A stretch of 64,000 nucleotides of DNA from Favolaschia claudopus (GCA_037176885.1 JAWWNJ010000078.1:1054001-1118000), one strand, 5' to 3'; counted from the stretch's first letter, positions 33,608 to 44,831 are shown. Program-made: numbers and translations. Notes: generated by a model from the letters alone, not told the origin.

Positions 33608-34088
33608 CTGTAGCCTTGTGTATGGGTGAAACGTTACGCGTCACGCAGACTCCGTTTTGTTTCAACCGTAACGCAACACGCAGGGCTGAAAGGTGCGTGC
33701 GTGACACAGAAATGACAAAAAATCCAATTTTGCTGCCGAATTTATTTTTGCTGTTAATTTTGTTCTGGATTCCAAAGCAATGCTTCTGGCTGAATTTCTG
33801 GCCTGTATTTGACAGCGGGACGGTCGGGACTGACAAAACTCCCTTTGAATCCTAGTTTCAAGTTATTTTTTACCCAGATAAGAACTTAAGGTCCTGGCAG
33901 TCATTGTAAGCTCAAAATCAATATTCACCTCGAGAATTGTCGTTTCTAGCCACTATTTTGAAGCTGTTTCCTGCAGCCGTTTCAAAGTTTTTGAGGTGTC
34001 ACGCCTAACTCCCAGGTCGTTTCTGGTTTCACGCCTTGCGTTTCAGGTCACGCTCGAAAGTCCGTTTCACCCATACACAAGGCTACAG
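33608..34088. mobile_element. 481-bp MITE, TA-flanked, CTGTAGCCTTGTGTATGGG ends
   Basis: Inverted ends start CTGTAGCCTTGTGTATGGG followed by GTGAAACG, flanked by TA (33606-33607 and 34089-34090). It is a diverged relative of 28584-29237. Non-coding. Confidence 0.88.
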
Positions 34089-34313
34089 TAGGCATGAGAT
34101 AATCGAACTTTTTTGCACAACGTTATGTAACACCGAGTAATTTCCGACTCAAAGCAGCCTATGAAGCTTGAGTTTAAATGCAGAATCTTTGGTGCATTAT
34201 TTCACCGGCTTGCGGAAAGCATGCTATAGCCTTGGCCAAGCTTGGGCTTTTGTCTCACTATGAACGGAATCGGGCGACGCAAAGGCGGGTCATTCCCACA
34301 GGGGCACAAGCAG

Positions 34314-34754
34314 GAAAAATCGGTCATTCCGAGGCTTTTCTGGGTGCCGAACACGCGTTTTCCCGGCCGCGGGATTTCCCCTTTGGGAAGGGTAAAACAA
34401 TGACCCACCGTGGGTGGACCGTTTTGCCATCACCCTCGGAATGGAGAAGTTCCCCCGTGGGAAAAATCGGTCATTCCGAGGCTTTTCTGGGTGCCGAACA
34501 CGCGTTTTCCCGGCCGCGGGATTTCCCCTTTGGGAAGGGTAAAACAATGACCCACCGTGGGTGGACCGTTTTGCCATCACCCTCGGAATGGAGAAGTTCC
34601 CCCGTGGGAAAAATCGGTCATTCCGAGGCTTTTCTGGGTGCCGAACACGCGTTTTCCCGGCCGCGGGATTTCCCCTTTGGGAAGGGTAAAACAATGACCC
34701 ACCGTGGGTGGACCGTTTTGCCATCACCCTCGGAATGGAGAAGTTCCCCCGTGG
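34314..34754. repeat. Three identical 147-bp tandem repeats
   Basis: Units at 34314, 34461 and 34608 appear identical over their full length. The period is 49 codons, so one frame stays open (34178-34852, 224 residues) and carries a 49-residue repeat with words AFLGAEHAFSRPRDF and WTVLPSPSEW. Each unit has inverted words near its ends (ATTCCGAGG and CCTCGGAAT). The minus strand is also open. A diverged single piece of the unit occurs inverted at 58842-58903. I read it as a freshly amplified element-derived minisatellite; coding is possible but unproven. Confidence 0.85.
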
Positions 34755-34799
34755 ACAGTTTTCGGCTCGTCAAAAACCGAGGCACACAGTCAAGTAATA

Positions 34800-35337
34800 T
34801 TCTGCTTTGTAAAATTATCTACATGTATGTAAGGATTAATATTAAATGCTGAAGCTGAATCTAAGACATTGAAACAAGTCCATTTGCGGTCAATGACCCG
34901 CCCACACTTGCCCGTCAAATGGCAAGTAGAGACAATATCTTCAATGGAGATTACTGCGGTATTACGGCGTGTAGAGCGGGTGGAGGGACGCGTGGTAACG
35001 ATTTGTATCAACTGGGATAGGACACAACACAGGCGAGCGACGCCGTGACGGCATTGAGCAAATTTCGACCTCTACCAACACGGACATCAACGTACGATCC
35101 AGTCAGCACGCTCCTGAAGTCGGTAATTCTGATGTTAAAATTATGTACTGGAATATACACCACCATTTCACACTGAAATTGACCAGCCCTGACTTCCACG
35201 GCCTTCTCGCACCATACGACATAATGTTTTTCGCGGAAACGGACATGCTGCCCGACGAAGAGGACCCTGCAGACGTTCCGAAAGGTTTCTCGCTTATTTC
35301 CTTCCCTCGAAAGCGAGTATATACCAAGTTCGTATGA
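34800..35337 (+). pseudogene. LINE: end of ORF1 region and endonuclease N-terminus
   Basis: Near 34905 a frame reads KWQVETISSMEITAVLRRV, which may be the end of a LINE ORF1. From about 35140 comes MYWNIHHHFTLKLTSPDFHG, then PYDIMFFAETDMLP and DVPKGFSLISFPRK. This is the N-terminal strand-helix of an APE-type endonuclease with the catalytic N (WNI) and E (AETD). The domain stops at about 35335 where a repeat array starts. The endonuclease continues near 38000. Confidence 0.72.
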
Positions 35338-35545
35338 TAGTAGGATTCAAACGCGCGCGCGAAGTGCGTGGGATTCCCACGCCAAGCTCGTAGGATGCGG
35401 AAGCGAGGTCGTAGGATTGATGGGACAGCTGCAATGCTCGTAGGATACCAGCAATGTTCGTAGGATAGGTAGTGATGTTCGTAGGATAGCTTGCAATGTT
35501 CGTAGGATAGCGGCCAGGCGTGGAGGGCAGCGTGATGTTCGAAGG
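35338..35545 (+). repeat. TTCGTAGGAT motif array
   Basis: CGTAGGAT or a one-base variant occurs at least seven times, mostly as ATGTTCGTAGGATAG, separated by 12-25 bp of unrelated sequence. The conserved core with variable spacers resembles an array of protein-binding sites more than a simple minisatellite. The same word appears singly in the MITE at 27366-27631. Confidence 0.65.
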
Positions 35546-37940
35546 ATGACGCATCAGTTGCGCATCAGTGTGACACATGTGACAACCTTTCTTCCTTCCG
35601 CACCACGTCGACCTCCGCTCATCGTCGAGCGCATCCCCGCCGCTATTCGGTTGGCGACTCTTTAAACTGCATTATTGGTTCATTTGACGCGTATCATGAA
35701 TATATGGAACCGTACTGGACCTCGGACGACCCCGAACTGTCCGCTGGGAGCACTGTCCAGCTGCTGCAGCGCGATGTGACGTGCCAGGGCGAGAATCGGA
35801 TTGGCGGCAACGACGGGCTCGTTGTAATGCAGTGCGTGACCCGCAGATGGCGAATATCTCGAAGCTCTGACAATGTGATAGGTCCCACCAGTCGTCGGCA
35901 TGGGGAGGTTTCGGCGGCCACTTCAAAACTGAGTCGGACGACGTCGCGACCCAAGCGAATGGCTTCCCACCCGTTTCATGCGCGGTCAGCTTGCCCCTGA
36001 CTCTCTAAAGTTTCTGCTCAAAGTTTGACCAATTGCAGCACGGCATCTGCTTCCCCAATATCTTCGAATTATTATTTACACGACTCTCCAAAATCCCGCG
36101 GCCGTTATTTCCCCCGGAAATGGTGAAGAAAGGGAGGTCCGGGTACACGGGTGGAGAGGTGGGGAAAAGGGATACATAGTCTGAATGTCGAAGGTGCGTC
36201 TCTATTTGTTGTTTTTCTGCAATTAGGGCTCTTATTCAACACTAGCAGCACGCCGGAAGCATTTTGGTTCCTTCATATCCGCCTCCGACATCCGTTTCTT
36301 TGAAGATCGCAGCTTCAAGCACGCAACGACGGGTTTCCGAGAGTGGGTTGTTGCTGGATGGAGTCCGACGGCTTCCCAATGTGCGTATCTGTTTCAGTGT
36401 TTCCTTGATCTCTCTCTTTTTGAATTTTTGCGCCGTACAGGGATAACCATAGGCCGTATCATCGTCAAATCATGAATTTGAACCGTCGGGAGCAAGCTTC
36501 CGGGCTTGAAAGTAGCATAGTAACTGTTTAGGGCGGGCAATTTTCAAAGTAGTATCACAAATTTGAGATGAATGCAACGAGCTTGAAGTTGAAAAAATAT
36601 GTTGGTTGGAAGTATCCTCGTCCCAAAATTTCGACTTCAGAGTGCCATCGACTTCGCGAACGATTGAATCACTCGTCTGAATTTGTGATCGATTATTCCG
36701 AGTTGGTTGATTCTGTCCTCGCAGACTCATTAATAGGACGACTATATCAGATACCTGAAGCTTTGTAAAGAGAAAATCTCAACCTAACTACCAATCGAGA
36801 TGCTTTCGTTGTTAATTGAATCTGGATACGTGATATATGAACAAAGGTCGAGCCCTTCATTCCCAAATTTGCATCCCGTACAGATGAACTCGAGAATGTT
36901 TACCTTCCGATATTGGTCTAGATATTTACTTTCGCTGACTCATATCCTAAACCGGACTCATGATAAAGCTTGGGGTCTTAGTGGCAAATCTCAGCCAGAG
37001 AAGCATAATATTGAGGCAAGTTCAAAAGTCGGGAATCACAATGACAAGAACTCAGCCCACTAATGTTTGGACCGATCCTTGAGCCCGCCTTATTAATTCA
37101 ATCTCGCCCTTCGATAGGACGAGTTCCTTATACAATTCCGTGCCATAGTTCAGCGACACAATATTCGGTCAAGTTTCACCGCTGCCAAATTGGGACGTGC
37201 AAGATCTAGAACACGGATTAAAGGTTCTGCAGATGAGATTCTGGGCTGGAATATTGATCAAAGTTCGACTCGGTGGAAGAAGGCAAACTGAACTCGATTA
37301 ATAGCAGATTCTGAACCGGTGTACATGCTCCGCAACTGAGTTTCTCCCTACAATTGTGTTCAGTGTCGAAACTACTTGCAAGGACAAAAATCTGAGGACA
37401 ATGAGTTGAATGTTATGTGGCAGTACAATTTATTGGACTTCAGTCGATAATCGAGCTGAGTAACGCCTTTTGCTGGGATACTACTCGAGTAGGAGCTTGG
37501 AGATTACTAGTTACTCGCAGCCCCCGCAGTCAAACTTCAACGTAGACTATGCCATACACACCGAACAAGTCTGCCGCCGGTGTGAGGCAAGTGTTATGCA
37601 TTTCATAAGTTTTTTATATACAAGAACTATGGATTAGGTGCTCAGACGAATCTTATCTATTTATCTCGGAAGAAGCGAACATTTGACCGCCAGTCTACCA
37701 CCAACTTCGAGTTGAAACTCGAAGAAGTTGAACTAAGAACTTGACTCCAAGTTTCGCTACGAGTGCAAAGTGCCAACTTATTTACAGATAGCGGCTGCGC
37801 AGACAGCGTTCTGTACTCTATGCAAGACAGTTTTCCTAGTCAGACATTGTGTTTTTTATTCCAAGTTCAATCTCCAGAATACTACGCGTCTGTTGAACTT
37901 AAGTAATGTGACCGACGACCGTAGCACCGTTCCTCACGAA
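35338..37940. mobile_element. ~2.6-kb insertion splitting the LINE endonuclease
   Basis: Everything between the endonuclease N-terminus (ends about 35337) and its middle part (begins about 37940-38000) lacks LINE similarity. It holds the TTCGTAGGAT array at its left and then anonymous AT-rich DNA with only short ORFs. No terminal repeats were found, so it may be several nested or decayed insertions. The borders are approximate. Confidence 0.5.
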
Positions 37941-37999
37941 TGCAAAGTCAATTCGATGGCAAAGTATACAGGTATATGCAGAAAAATTGAGGAGTACCT

Positions 38000-38502
38000 C
38001 TGATAATTTGGTCTTAGAATACGGAGAACTAAGACCCCACATCTTTCAATGCATATATACCGGAAACATCTCGATGGCAGGGTTGGATCGACGTGGAGCC
38101 CATTAAACTTGCATTAAACAACTCTGGGAAACCATCGCTGTTTGTAGTGCTAGCGCTGAGAAGCCTGTTCTGCTTCTCACTGATATAAACGGCCGAACGG
38201 GATCAGATCAAGTTACGAAATTCACGGAGAACTGGCCAAGGATCTCTTCCGATGCGACAGAAAATACTCGTGGGAGGGCAATTCTGAACGAGTGCGATAA
38301 ATACGGACTCTGCATTTTGAACGGTACTTCGCTGGAAAGTACGTCTCCCGGACGATATACCTCTCATCAACCTTCTGGCCAATCGACAATTGATTATGCA
38401 TTCGTTTCTGAGTCTCTACTGCCGTTGGTCCGCAGTTTTCATGTTGAGCAACCAACACGGACCCAAGGGATGATTGGGCCGACCACACTCGTATCTGTGT
38501 AA
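38000..38502 (+). pseudogene. LINE endonuclease, middle and C-terminal part
   Basis: APE-type endonuclease nicks target DNA to prime LINE reverse transcription. Read over two frames: DNLVLEYGEL, YIPETSRWQGWIDVEPI, then AEKPVLLLTDINGRTG with the catalytic D-x-N motif, STIDYAFVSESLLPLV (the SxIDY motif), and a final region near 38455. Frameshifts at about 38020 and 38100 break it. It follows the N-terminal part at 35140-35337 after the insertion. Confidence 0.8.
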
Positions 38503-38504
38503 CC

Positions 38505-39251
38505 TTGGATGGTCGTGCTATCTCGCGCGCAACAACAACTTCTCTTCACCAACCCCAAACTGCTCCAGACTTCTCCGGACAAGACGAAATTGATAGTCTC
38601 TATCGTGACATACTAGACTCGAGGGAAACACCGCAACAGGCGTTATGTTCGTTATACGGACCAATACTCACCAAATCCTTGCCTGTCCACGTATATGTTG
38701 AAGGTGCAGCCCCTGGGAAAGTACGAACGAAGGCGGCAGGTGCTGGAATCTGCTTTGGAATGGGATCACCATCGAATACCTGCTTCAAAGTTCCTGGCCC
38801 GGGAAAACCGACTGCGGATCGAGGCCGAATCTATGCTATTCATGAAGCAATTCGAAAGGTTGACTCTGACAAAACTCTGGTGGTCTTTTGTACTTCAAGA
38901 ATGATCATCCGCCGGCTTTGTTACGCTGCCGCGAAGAAAATGGCAATTGGCTGGCCTGGTTCAAACGGCGACTTGTTTCGAGACACTGTTGCATTACTAG
39001 CGAAGCGCCATGGCTCGACGACTTTTGTGTTCATTGATTCCAAATCCCCAAACGGTTTAAAGAAGGAGACTTATTCACTTGCTAAGGCGGCGCTTCAAGT
39101 ACCTGAATCAGCTACTTCATTCGAACCTATTGCACAGGGCCCGTTACCGTCTCCAAATTTTCCTGCCTCTGTGCCGATTTCAGACAGGTGCAAGGTTACC
39201 ACCGACTTGGAGGAGACTTCGCCCGACCGACCTAAACCGTGGAAAAATTAG
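38505..39251 (+). pseudogene. LINE RNase H-like domain lying between endonuclease and RT, active site lost
   Basis: The 248-codon open frame continues the endonuclease frame region and contains an RNase H fold: VHVYVEGAAPGK near residue 60, KAAGAGICFG, DRGRIYAIHEAI near 105, VVFCTSRMIIRRL near 127 and NGLKKETYSLAKAAL near 182. Each place where RNase H carries its catalytic carboxylate appears changed (first D to E, E to R in the helix, the D of TDS lost, last D to Y). The domain looks inactive, although the frame itself is open. The position, upstream of RT, is unlike the C-terminal RNase H of the Tad clade. I have an impression that some basidiomycete LINEs share this order, but cannot confirm it here. 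Confidence 0.68.
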
Positions 39252-41172
39252 GACGATGACCCAGCGGAGAACACGCAGTCGGAAAGTCACCGTGGCCGTG
39301 CTAAGGTTCATGAATTGCAAGCAGGTCTTCGTGCAGAGCTTTTAGCCTGCAAGAATATCAAGGATTTTGTACGAAGACGCACGGACCCTCGCCCCAGGAA
39401 GGCCAAGGTATCGCTGGAAGATCTTTCTGAAGAGTTCAAAAATCGTTTGAACTATCCGCCGGAGGTCCCCGCAACGTTTAACTCGGATCAGCTGGCTTTT
39501 AACGCACGCATGGCACGGGAGCTGAAGGGAAACTTGGCTGATAATTCACCGCGCAAATCTTATACCCGGGAGATCAGTCTGGACGAGATAGAATGGATGA
39601 AGAAGCACATCACAGAGCATGGACTCGACACGGCTATCGGCGTCGACGGTTTCTCTTACCAAGACTGCCTCCAAATTCCGAATGAAAAACTGCTCGAATT
39701 CTTTAAGAAATTCCGAAGCAATGGCTCATCTCCCTACTCATTGGCATCTTGAAGAAAGACAAGGACTGTACGGACCCAAAGGGCTATCGTCTGATCGCGT
39801 TGGAATGTTGTATGTTGAAAATGTTGACGCTGATCATCGACCGACGTCTTCGCGAAGGGGCAGAAGACATTGGTGCAATTCCGCCTTCGCAGAATGGCTT
39901 TCAGGCGCATCTGCGAACGAATGACAGTGCCTTTGTTCTGTTATGCATGATCGACAAGGCAGAATCAATGGACAAACCCCTCTACGTCGGATACCTGGAT
40001 CTTAAGAATGCTTTTCCAGGGACGGATCGTCCAACTTTACGGACCAAACTTGGGAGACTCGGTATTTCGGGACCCATGATTGAATGGTTGAAATGCCTTT
40101 ACGACCGCATCCGAGATATAGTTTGCCTAGACGGCTAATACGGACGTCACTTCGAATCGCTCCTGAGAATTTTAACTGGAGACCCCGGATCTCCGCACTT
40201 GTGGAACCTTTTCATGGCCGATTTCGCGTTGAGTGTCCATCCTGACGCTATTCGACTTAATGGCGTGCCCACAAATCAAGTCGAACATGCCGACGATCTT
40301 ATGACGACTTCAACGTCACCACCAGGATTTCAGCTTCATCTCAATGACTCTCAAAACTGGGCAGACAATAATGGATGCGAGGTTTCAATTCCAAAATCGC
40401 TCTGCCAAATTTACGGACGCCGTCAAAAATTTAATCCTACCTTTCATATGGCTGGGAAACTGATTGAACAGGTGCAGAAAGCGCGCTATCTTGACATCTG
40501 GTTTGAAACAGGCTGTAAATTCATGTGGCGCGAGCAGTACATTTTGAAGGCCAAGAAAGCATCCAAGGTTGCGAACACGATCCTCGGACTCCATCGTTTC
40601 GTTGGCTCGATGCCGGTATGGGATTTGCGAACACTCTATATGGCTCGCGTGGACCCATACCTCACGGCCGGGTGCGAAGTCTGTCTAGATATTGAGGCAA
40701 AAAGTCTGCAGCTTCTGGAGAAGGTTCAACTGAAATTTTTGCGCCGAATGCTCGGAATTGGCTCGCGCTCGATGAAGGCCGTTCTCTGTTCCGAAACGGG
40801 GATTTGGCTGATTTTGCCCTCACGCGCATTGTTCTATCTAGTCACAGTCTCGCCGTGGAGCGCCGCAGGTGGAAGGAGCGAGGGAAAGATGTTGTCCCAA
40901 GGGAATGGCGCAAATGCCGATTCTGCCTTGAGGCCGTGGAGGACGAAGCTCATGCCATGTTCATTTGTCCTCATCCGGACCTCATGCAAGTTCGAGAGGA
41001 ATTTCTCACAGGATTGTACGCGACCGTACCGGATTTTAAGAACGCTTTTACCGACATAATAGAGGGTTTGCGAAGAGCCATTGGAGCCATTGAATGGCTA
41101 CCGATTTCCGTATTAGGAAAGTTTGATGGGCTAAACTTTTATGTCGAAGTCAAGAAGAGCTATTTGGAATGA
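39252..41172 (+). pseudogene. LINE reverse transcriptase and C-terminal zinc finger
   Basis: The RT of a non-LTR retrotransposon is spread over three frames. An upstream region ISLDEIEWMKKHI...GVDGFSYQD lies at 39570-39680. After a frameshift near 39740 follow KGYRLIALECCMLK, motif A LDLKNAFPGTDR (about 40000), a stop at 40136-40138, motif B TGDPGSPHLWNLFMADF (about 40170), and motif C as HADD instead of YADD (about 40290). Thumb sequences follow to 40800. After another shift comes a CCHC-like finger, CRFCLEAVEDEAHAMFICPHP, at about 40917-40980, ending at the stop at 41172. Clearly dead. Confidence 0.87.
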
Positions 41173-41272
41173 AAATTGGATGCTCAGACCGGGGGTAGCT
41201 TTCGTCAATACGCCGGAATTCGGGCACTTGCGTAGCCATTAGCCATTCAATGGCTGCATCGCAAACAGGCTA

Positions 41273-41400
41273 ATGAACTTCTACCGCGCCGTCCTCGCGA
41301 AAAGGGAAGTCACACCGATTCTGGCGAAATTGGCCTTCAAAACCCTTCAAATTTACGACGCAGTGCCTATGCTGCTGGTTTATCCGCCCCGTCAACTGCG
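41273..41400 (+). pseudogene. LINE C-terminal tail fragment
   Basis: FYRAVLAKREVTPILAKLAF and TLQIYDAVPML look like the last part of the LINE ORF2, separated from the rest by stops at 41170-41272. No poly(A) tail is visible after it. Confidence 0.45.
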
Positions 41401-42140
41401 TAGGGTCGCAACGTACCACCCTAAAGTCCTTGGGCTCGCGTTGGCGAGTGGTGTGCATGCGTCGGCAAAGGGAAAGACGTTCAATTGCGTCAGGTTACTG
41501 GTGGATACTGGGGATTTATACCTGGTGGGAGAGAACTCCCCACAGGTCCTACGGGTTTTAACCAGAGGTCCTGCCATACAAGCGGCCGGCCAGTTCCCTG
41601 ATTGCGTTGCGCGATTGGCCCCATGGAGATTGGGTGGCGGGGCAACTCGTTGCTGGCAGCTCGTCGAGCGGCTACAGTCGCCACCCCCTTCGTTTGAAGT
41701 ACTCTCCTATTTTGCAGGCTGTAGTCAACTATACCTCTTCATCTGTTTCCTCTAGGTACTCCTGTGTTTGTGCAAGAGCGGGAGGCTTACGTCCGGGCTT
41801 GCTGGGGGCCATCCGCTGCCTTCTCTGCAGCCTGGTGTTTGACTCGCACCCTTCCCTTCCGCGCTCCCTCCATCCCATCCTCTCCCCTTGACTCTGTGTC
41901 CTGGCGTCTGTGTGTTTGTCCAATATAGCGTCCCCACGGTAGCGGTGGCGTTGACGGCGGGGATTCATAATTCGTCTGGATACTGTTGTCTCGTATTGCG
42001 TGGTCGCAATCATGAAGGGGGGCTCCACACGCTGCGTCATTTGATTTCAAGGGGGGAATGTTGATTCTGACCTCTCCTCTATGATGCTCGCTGTGGGGCT
42101 CCTTGCTCATGTGCACCGCTGCACTCGAGGTAGACTCTGC
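41400..42140. other. No gene seen
   Basis: Overlapping ORFs up to 160 codons exist in several frames (41273-41755 plus, 41787-42188 minus), but none has recognisable composition or motifs. GC-rich. Confidence 0.5.
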
Positions 42141-42143
42141 CTG

Positions 42144-42421
42144 GTGAAGGGGGGCTCGTTCCCTCTCCCCTGTCTTCACCATGTCCACCTAGTGCATAGC
42201 GTTCCGCCCTCTTGTTAGTAGAACCTCTCTGGTGAAGGGGGGCTTGTCTCTCAAGCCACCCTTCACCCTACTCACAATGGCTGTCTTCGTCTTCCAATCT
42301 GGTGAAGGGGGGCTCATCCCTCGTCCCCTTCACCTACGATGACTTGCGCATGAGACTGCGAGCGCGTCTCGAATCCGGTGAAGGGGGAGGAACGAGCCGA
42401 AGGGGGCCTCCCCTCCTTCAC
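42144..42421 (+). repeat. Series of four GGTGAAGGGGG hairpins
   Basis: GGTGAAGGGGGGCT (last copy GGTGAAGGGGGAGG) followed 20-30 bp later by CTTCACC occurs four times, beginning near 42144, 42231, 42301 and 42377. Each pair can fold into a hairpin whose loop differs in sequence and length. A weaker GAAGGGGGGCTCC copy lies at 42012. Stem conserved, loop variable: either a short dispersed foldback element or a structured transcript. Confidence 0.6.
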
Positions 42422-42700
42422 CAACCGCTCTCAGTCTTTCTCCCACCACACTCTGCATTGGGTTACCAATGGGTCTCTTATGTCCACCACATTTGTCCTC
42501 CCCCCTCCTTCTGTTGACTCGGCCTGCCACTCACACCACCTTCCTACGTGGAGGCCCCCTTCACCAACCGCTCTCAGTCCTTCTCCCACCACACTCTGCA
42601 TTGGGCTATTAATGGGTCTCTTACGTCCACCACATTTGTCCTCCCCCCTCCTTCCGTTGACTCGGCCTGCCACTCACGCCACTTTCCTACGTTACGTCTC
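42415..42700 (+). repeat. 143-bp tandem duplication
   Basis: Two copies (42415-42557 and 42558-42700) start CCTTCACCAACCGCTCTCAG and differ at few positions. Further related words (CTACGTTAYGYCTCCGCACAC) repeat at 42688 and 42828, so the amplified region continues with less order to about 42900. Confidence 0.85.
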
Positions 42701-42899
42701 CGCACACCCCTAGTCATGGTGCATGCGTGATGGCCGGCCTTCAAAGCCGGCTTGCGGCGTCTTGGTATATTTGGCTGGATGTCATGTCGACGAGGTACCT
42801 TACCCTGCCATTGCTTGTGATGCTACCCTACGTTATGCCTCCGCACACCTCTACTCACGGTACGTGCGTGATGGTCGAGCTAGCTTTTATGTCCTCGAC

Positions 42900-43734
42900 C
42901 TGCGGCATCTTGAAATACCCAGCGCAGCCATGTGTATCAGGGTAGCCTTGTGCACGATGCCGCAACATTAGGAGCGTCTCTTGGCCTCCGCCCTATTAGG
43001 CATCGGGCACGGCGTCAATCCCTTGCGCTCTTCTTGAACCACCAACCCTTCTTTGCCATCCTGCTGCCACTCCCTATGTTGTGTTTCCATGGGCCTATAT
43101 CCGTCCGGCTACGTTCTCTACGAGCCCCGGTGGGAACTGGGGCCTTGAGTTGACCATGTGATGGCCGATCCCGTTGATCTGCTTGTAACACCTTGGCTGG
43201 CAGCAGAAAGGCCGTTGGTTTGGTTCTATCCCCGTGTCGTTGCACCACTAGGTGCTGCTGTCTGCTACGTGCGGTGCAGTATGCCCCGACATGCTAGACG
43301 GCATGGCGGATACCTCCAGCCCTCGTACAACCTCCCAGTGCACCCTGTGACCACCATCCAATTTTTTTTTCCGCTGTGGCCATAGGCCCCACCAGATGTG
43401 TGTGTCGAGGCGCCACAGTGTGAAGGTGGGCTGGAAGGGGTAGAGCTGAGGAAGCGACAAGAGGGAGCTTCCTCCTACAGGAGCGACATTTGGAGCTCCA
43501 TACCTGTTACTCTCCCCCCCTTGCGCAGAGAGTACAGTAGGAGTACATAGGAGCGTAGCGACTACTGGCCACACTCTGCGGGTCAGTGGACTGCTGCAGG
43601 ATTGGACAGCTGAGAGGATGTACAAGCCTAAGCACTGACCAGTGGGGCGCGGAAACAACACAAGGCGTGTATGTGTGCGAGTGGGTACGAAGCCGATGTG
43701 GGCTGTGACCTGAGTCCACTGCTTTTGGCAAAAA
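42900..43734. other. No gene seen
   Basis: GC-rich DNA with a 192-codon open minus frame (43248-43826) that lacks recognisable motifs and runs into the GAACC repeat, so I do not call it a gene. Confidence 0.5.
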
Positions 43735-43850
43735 AATCCGAACCCCGAACCGCACCTGGGGTTCGGTTCGGCCAATTTGGCGAACCCCGAACCTAACCCG
43801 AGGTTCGGTTCGCTACAGGTTCGCACAGGTTCGAACCTTTTGGAACCCGA
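43735..43850. repeat. CGAACC / GGTTCG palindromic repeat cluster
   Basis: CCGAACC, CGAACCCCGAACC and their complements GGTTCGGTTCG alternate about a dozen times in 115 bp, so the stretch folds on itself. It is probably the subterminal region of a degraded DNA transposon. Confidence 0.6.
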
Positions 43851-44099
43851 GAATATTTCCCATGGTTCAAATGGACGAATTTTGGGTTCGAGTCTCTATT
43901 AGTGCTATGTTTTCTCGGTATTTCATTGTTCTAACTGGCTACATTGTTGGATACACCCATGAAACCCCTCCATGCCGCAACATATCACGGCGCAAGTGGA
44001 TACCATATGAGAAATTGAAGTGCTTTTGAATCATACTGACCATTGTTCAGGTGTTTGGAGAGCTTTACAACCGAGAAGACACTACTCAATGAGAAATTA

Positions 44100-44189
44100 C
44101 AGCCTTTCCGGAAAGTAATGAGAGAAAACTTTTTTCCGCGCTTCCCGGAAAGGAAATCCCCCCTCAACGCTTGTCATGTCCAAATTCGC
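44100..44189 (+). mobile_element. Partial CAGCCTTTCCGGAAAGTAAT MITE
   Basis: Matches the left half of the full copy at 33125-33300 through CATGTCCAAATTCG, then stops. TA precedes it at 44098-44099. The right half is absent. Confidence 0.85.
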
Positions 44190-44815
44190 ATGAAGGACCT
44201 TCACCAGGCTTTAGATAAGTCGTCGGTCCACCCTCTCCCGTACATACAATCCCCTCGTTAATCCTCTCCGCTCTCTTTTATTCTTCTGTATTCTTCATCC
44301 TTGATTCATACCCACCCTATGTCTCCCTCTTCCCCTTCCTTCCCGTTCCATCTCAAATATTTGATACTGTTACTCCTCAAACTTTCATTCCCTTGCGCGA
44401 TACTTAACCTTCTTTTCCTCTCTCGTTATAGTCTATATTACCGTTTCCAAACTACCTACTATATGAAATCCCCGCCGACCCTGATAATTCCCTTGTGTTA
44501 GGTTCTCTGAGGTCTTGAGTTTTCTAACTGTCTCCAAATTGCTGAGCTGTGAGATAATTCCCTGCAGTGCGGATCACTGAGTTGTGGGTTCTAACTTCTC
44601 TGAGGCGTTTGGATTCAGTGTGGGTTACATCCGAAGGAAGCTGCTATAAGAAAGTGGACTATTTTGCCGTAAGAAACACAGCCACAAAGATTATATAATA
44701 AGCTTTTACCGTTGACACGCCTATGAACTTAAAAACAGACTTCAACACATCGAGGTACGAGATCAATAGTGTTGAAGTCTGGCTATGAGAGACTACGCCT
44801 GACCCACCTCCCCGA

Positions 44816-44831
44816 ACACACACACACACAC
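44816..44831. repeat. (AC)8 microsatellite
   Basis: Perfect dinucleotide run. Confidence 0.95.

Noticed and set aside
34314..34754. CRISPR-like array
   Set aside because: Contiguous identical 147-bp units without spacers in a eukaryotic context.
35338..35545. CRISPR-like repeat-spacer pattern of CGTAGGAT
   Set aside because: Cores are too short, spacers vary in length, and the organism is a fungus.
35704..36000. Open frames on both strands within the LINE insertion
   Set aside because: Considered as an exon of a captured gene, but no motif, no splice signals and equal openness of both strands.
41787..42188. 133-codon minus ORF next to the hairpin series
   Set aside because: It runs through repeat sequence and overlaps other open frames; no coding signature.
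43248..43826. 192-codon minus ORF
   Set aside because: Its N-terminal part is translated GAACC repeat; no recognisable domain.
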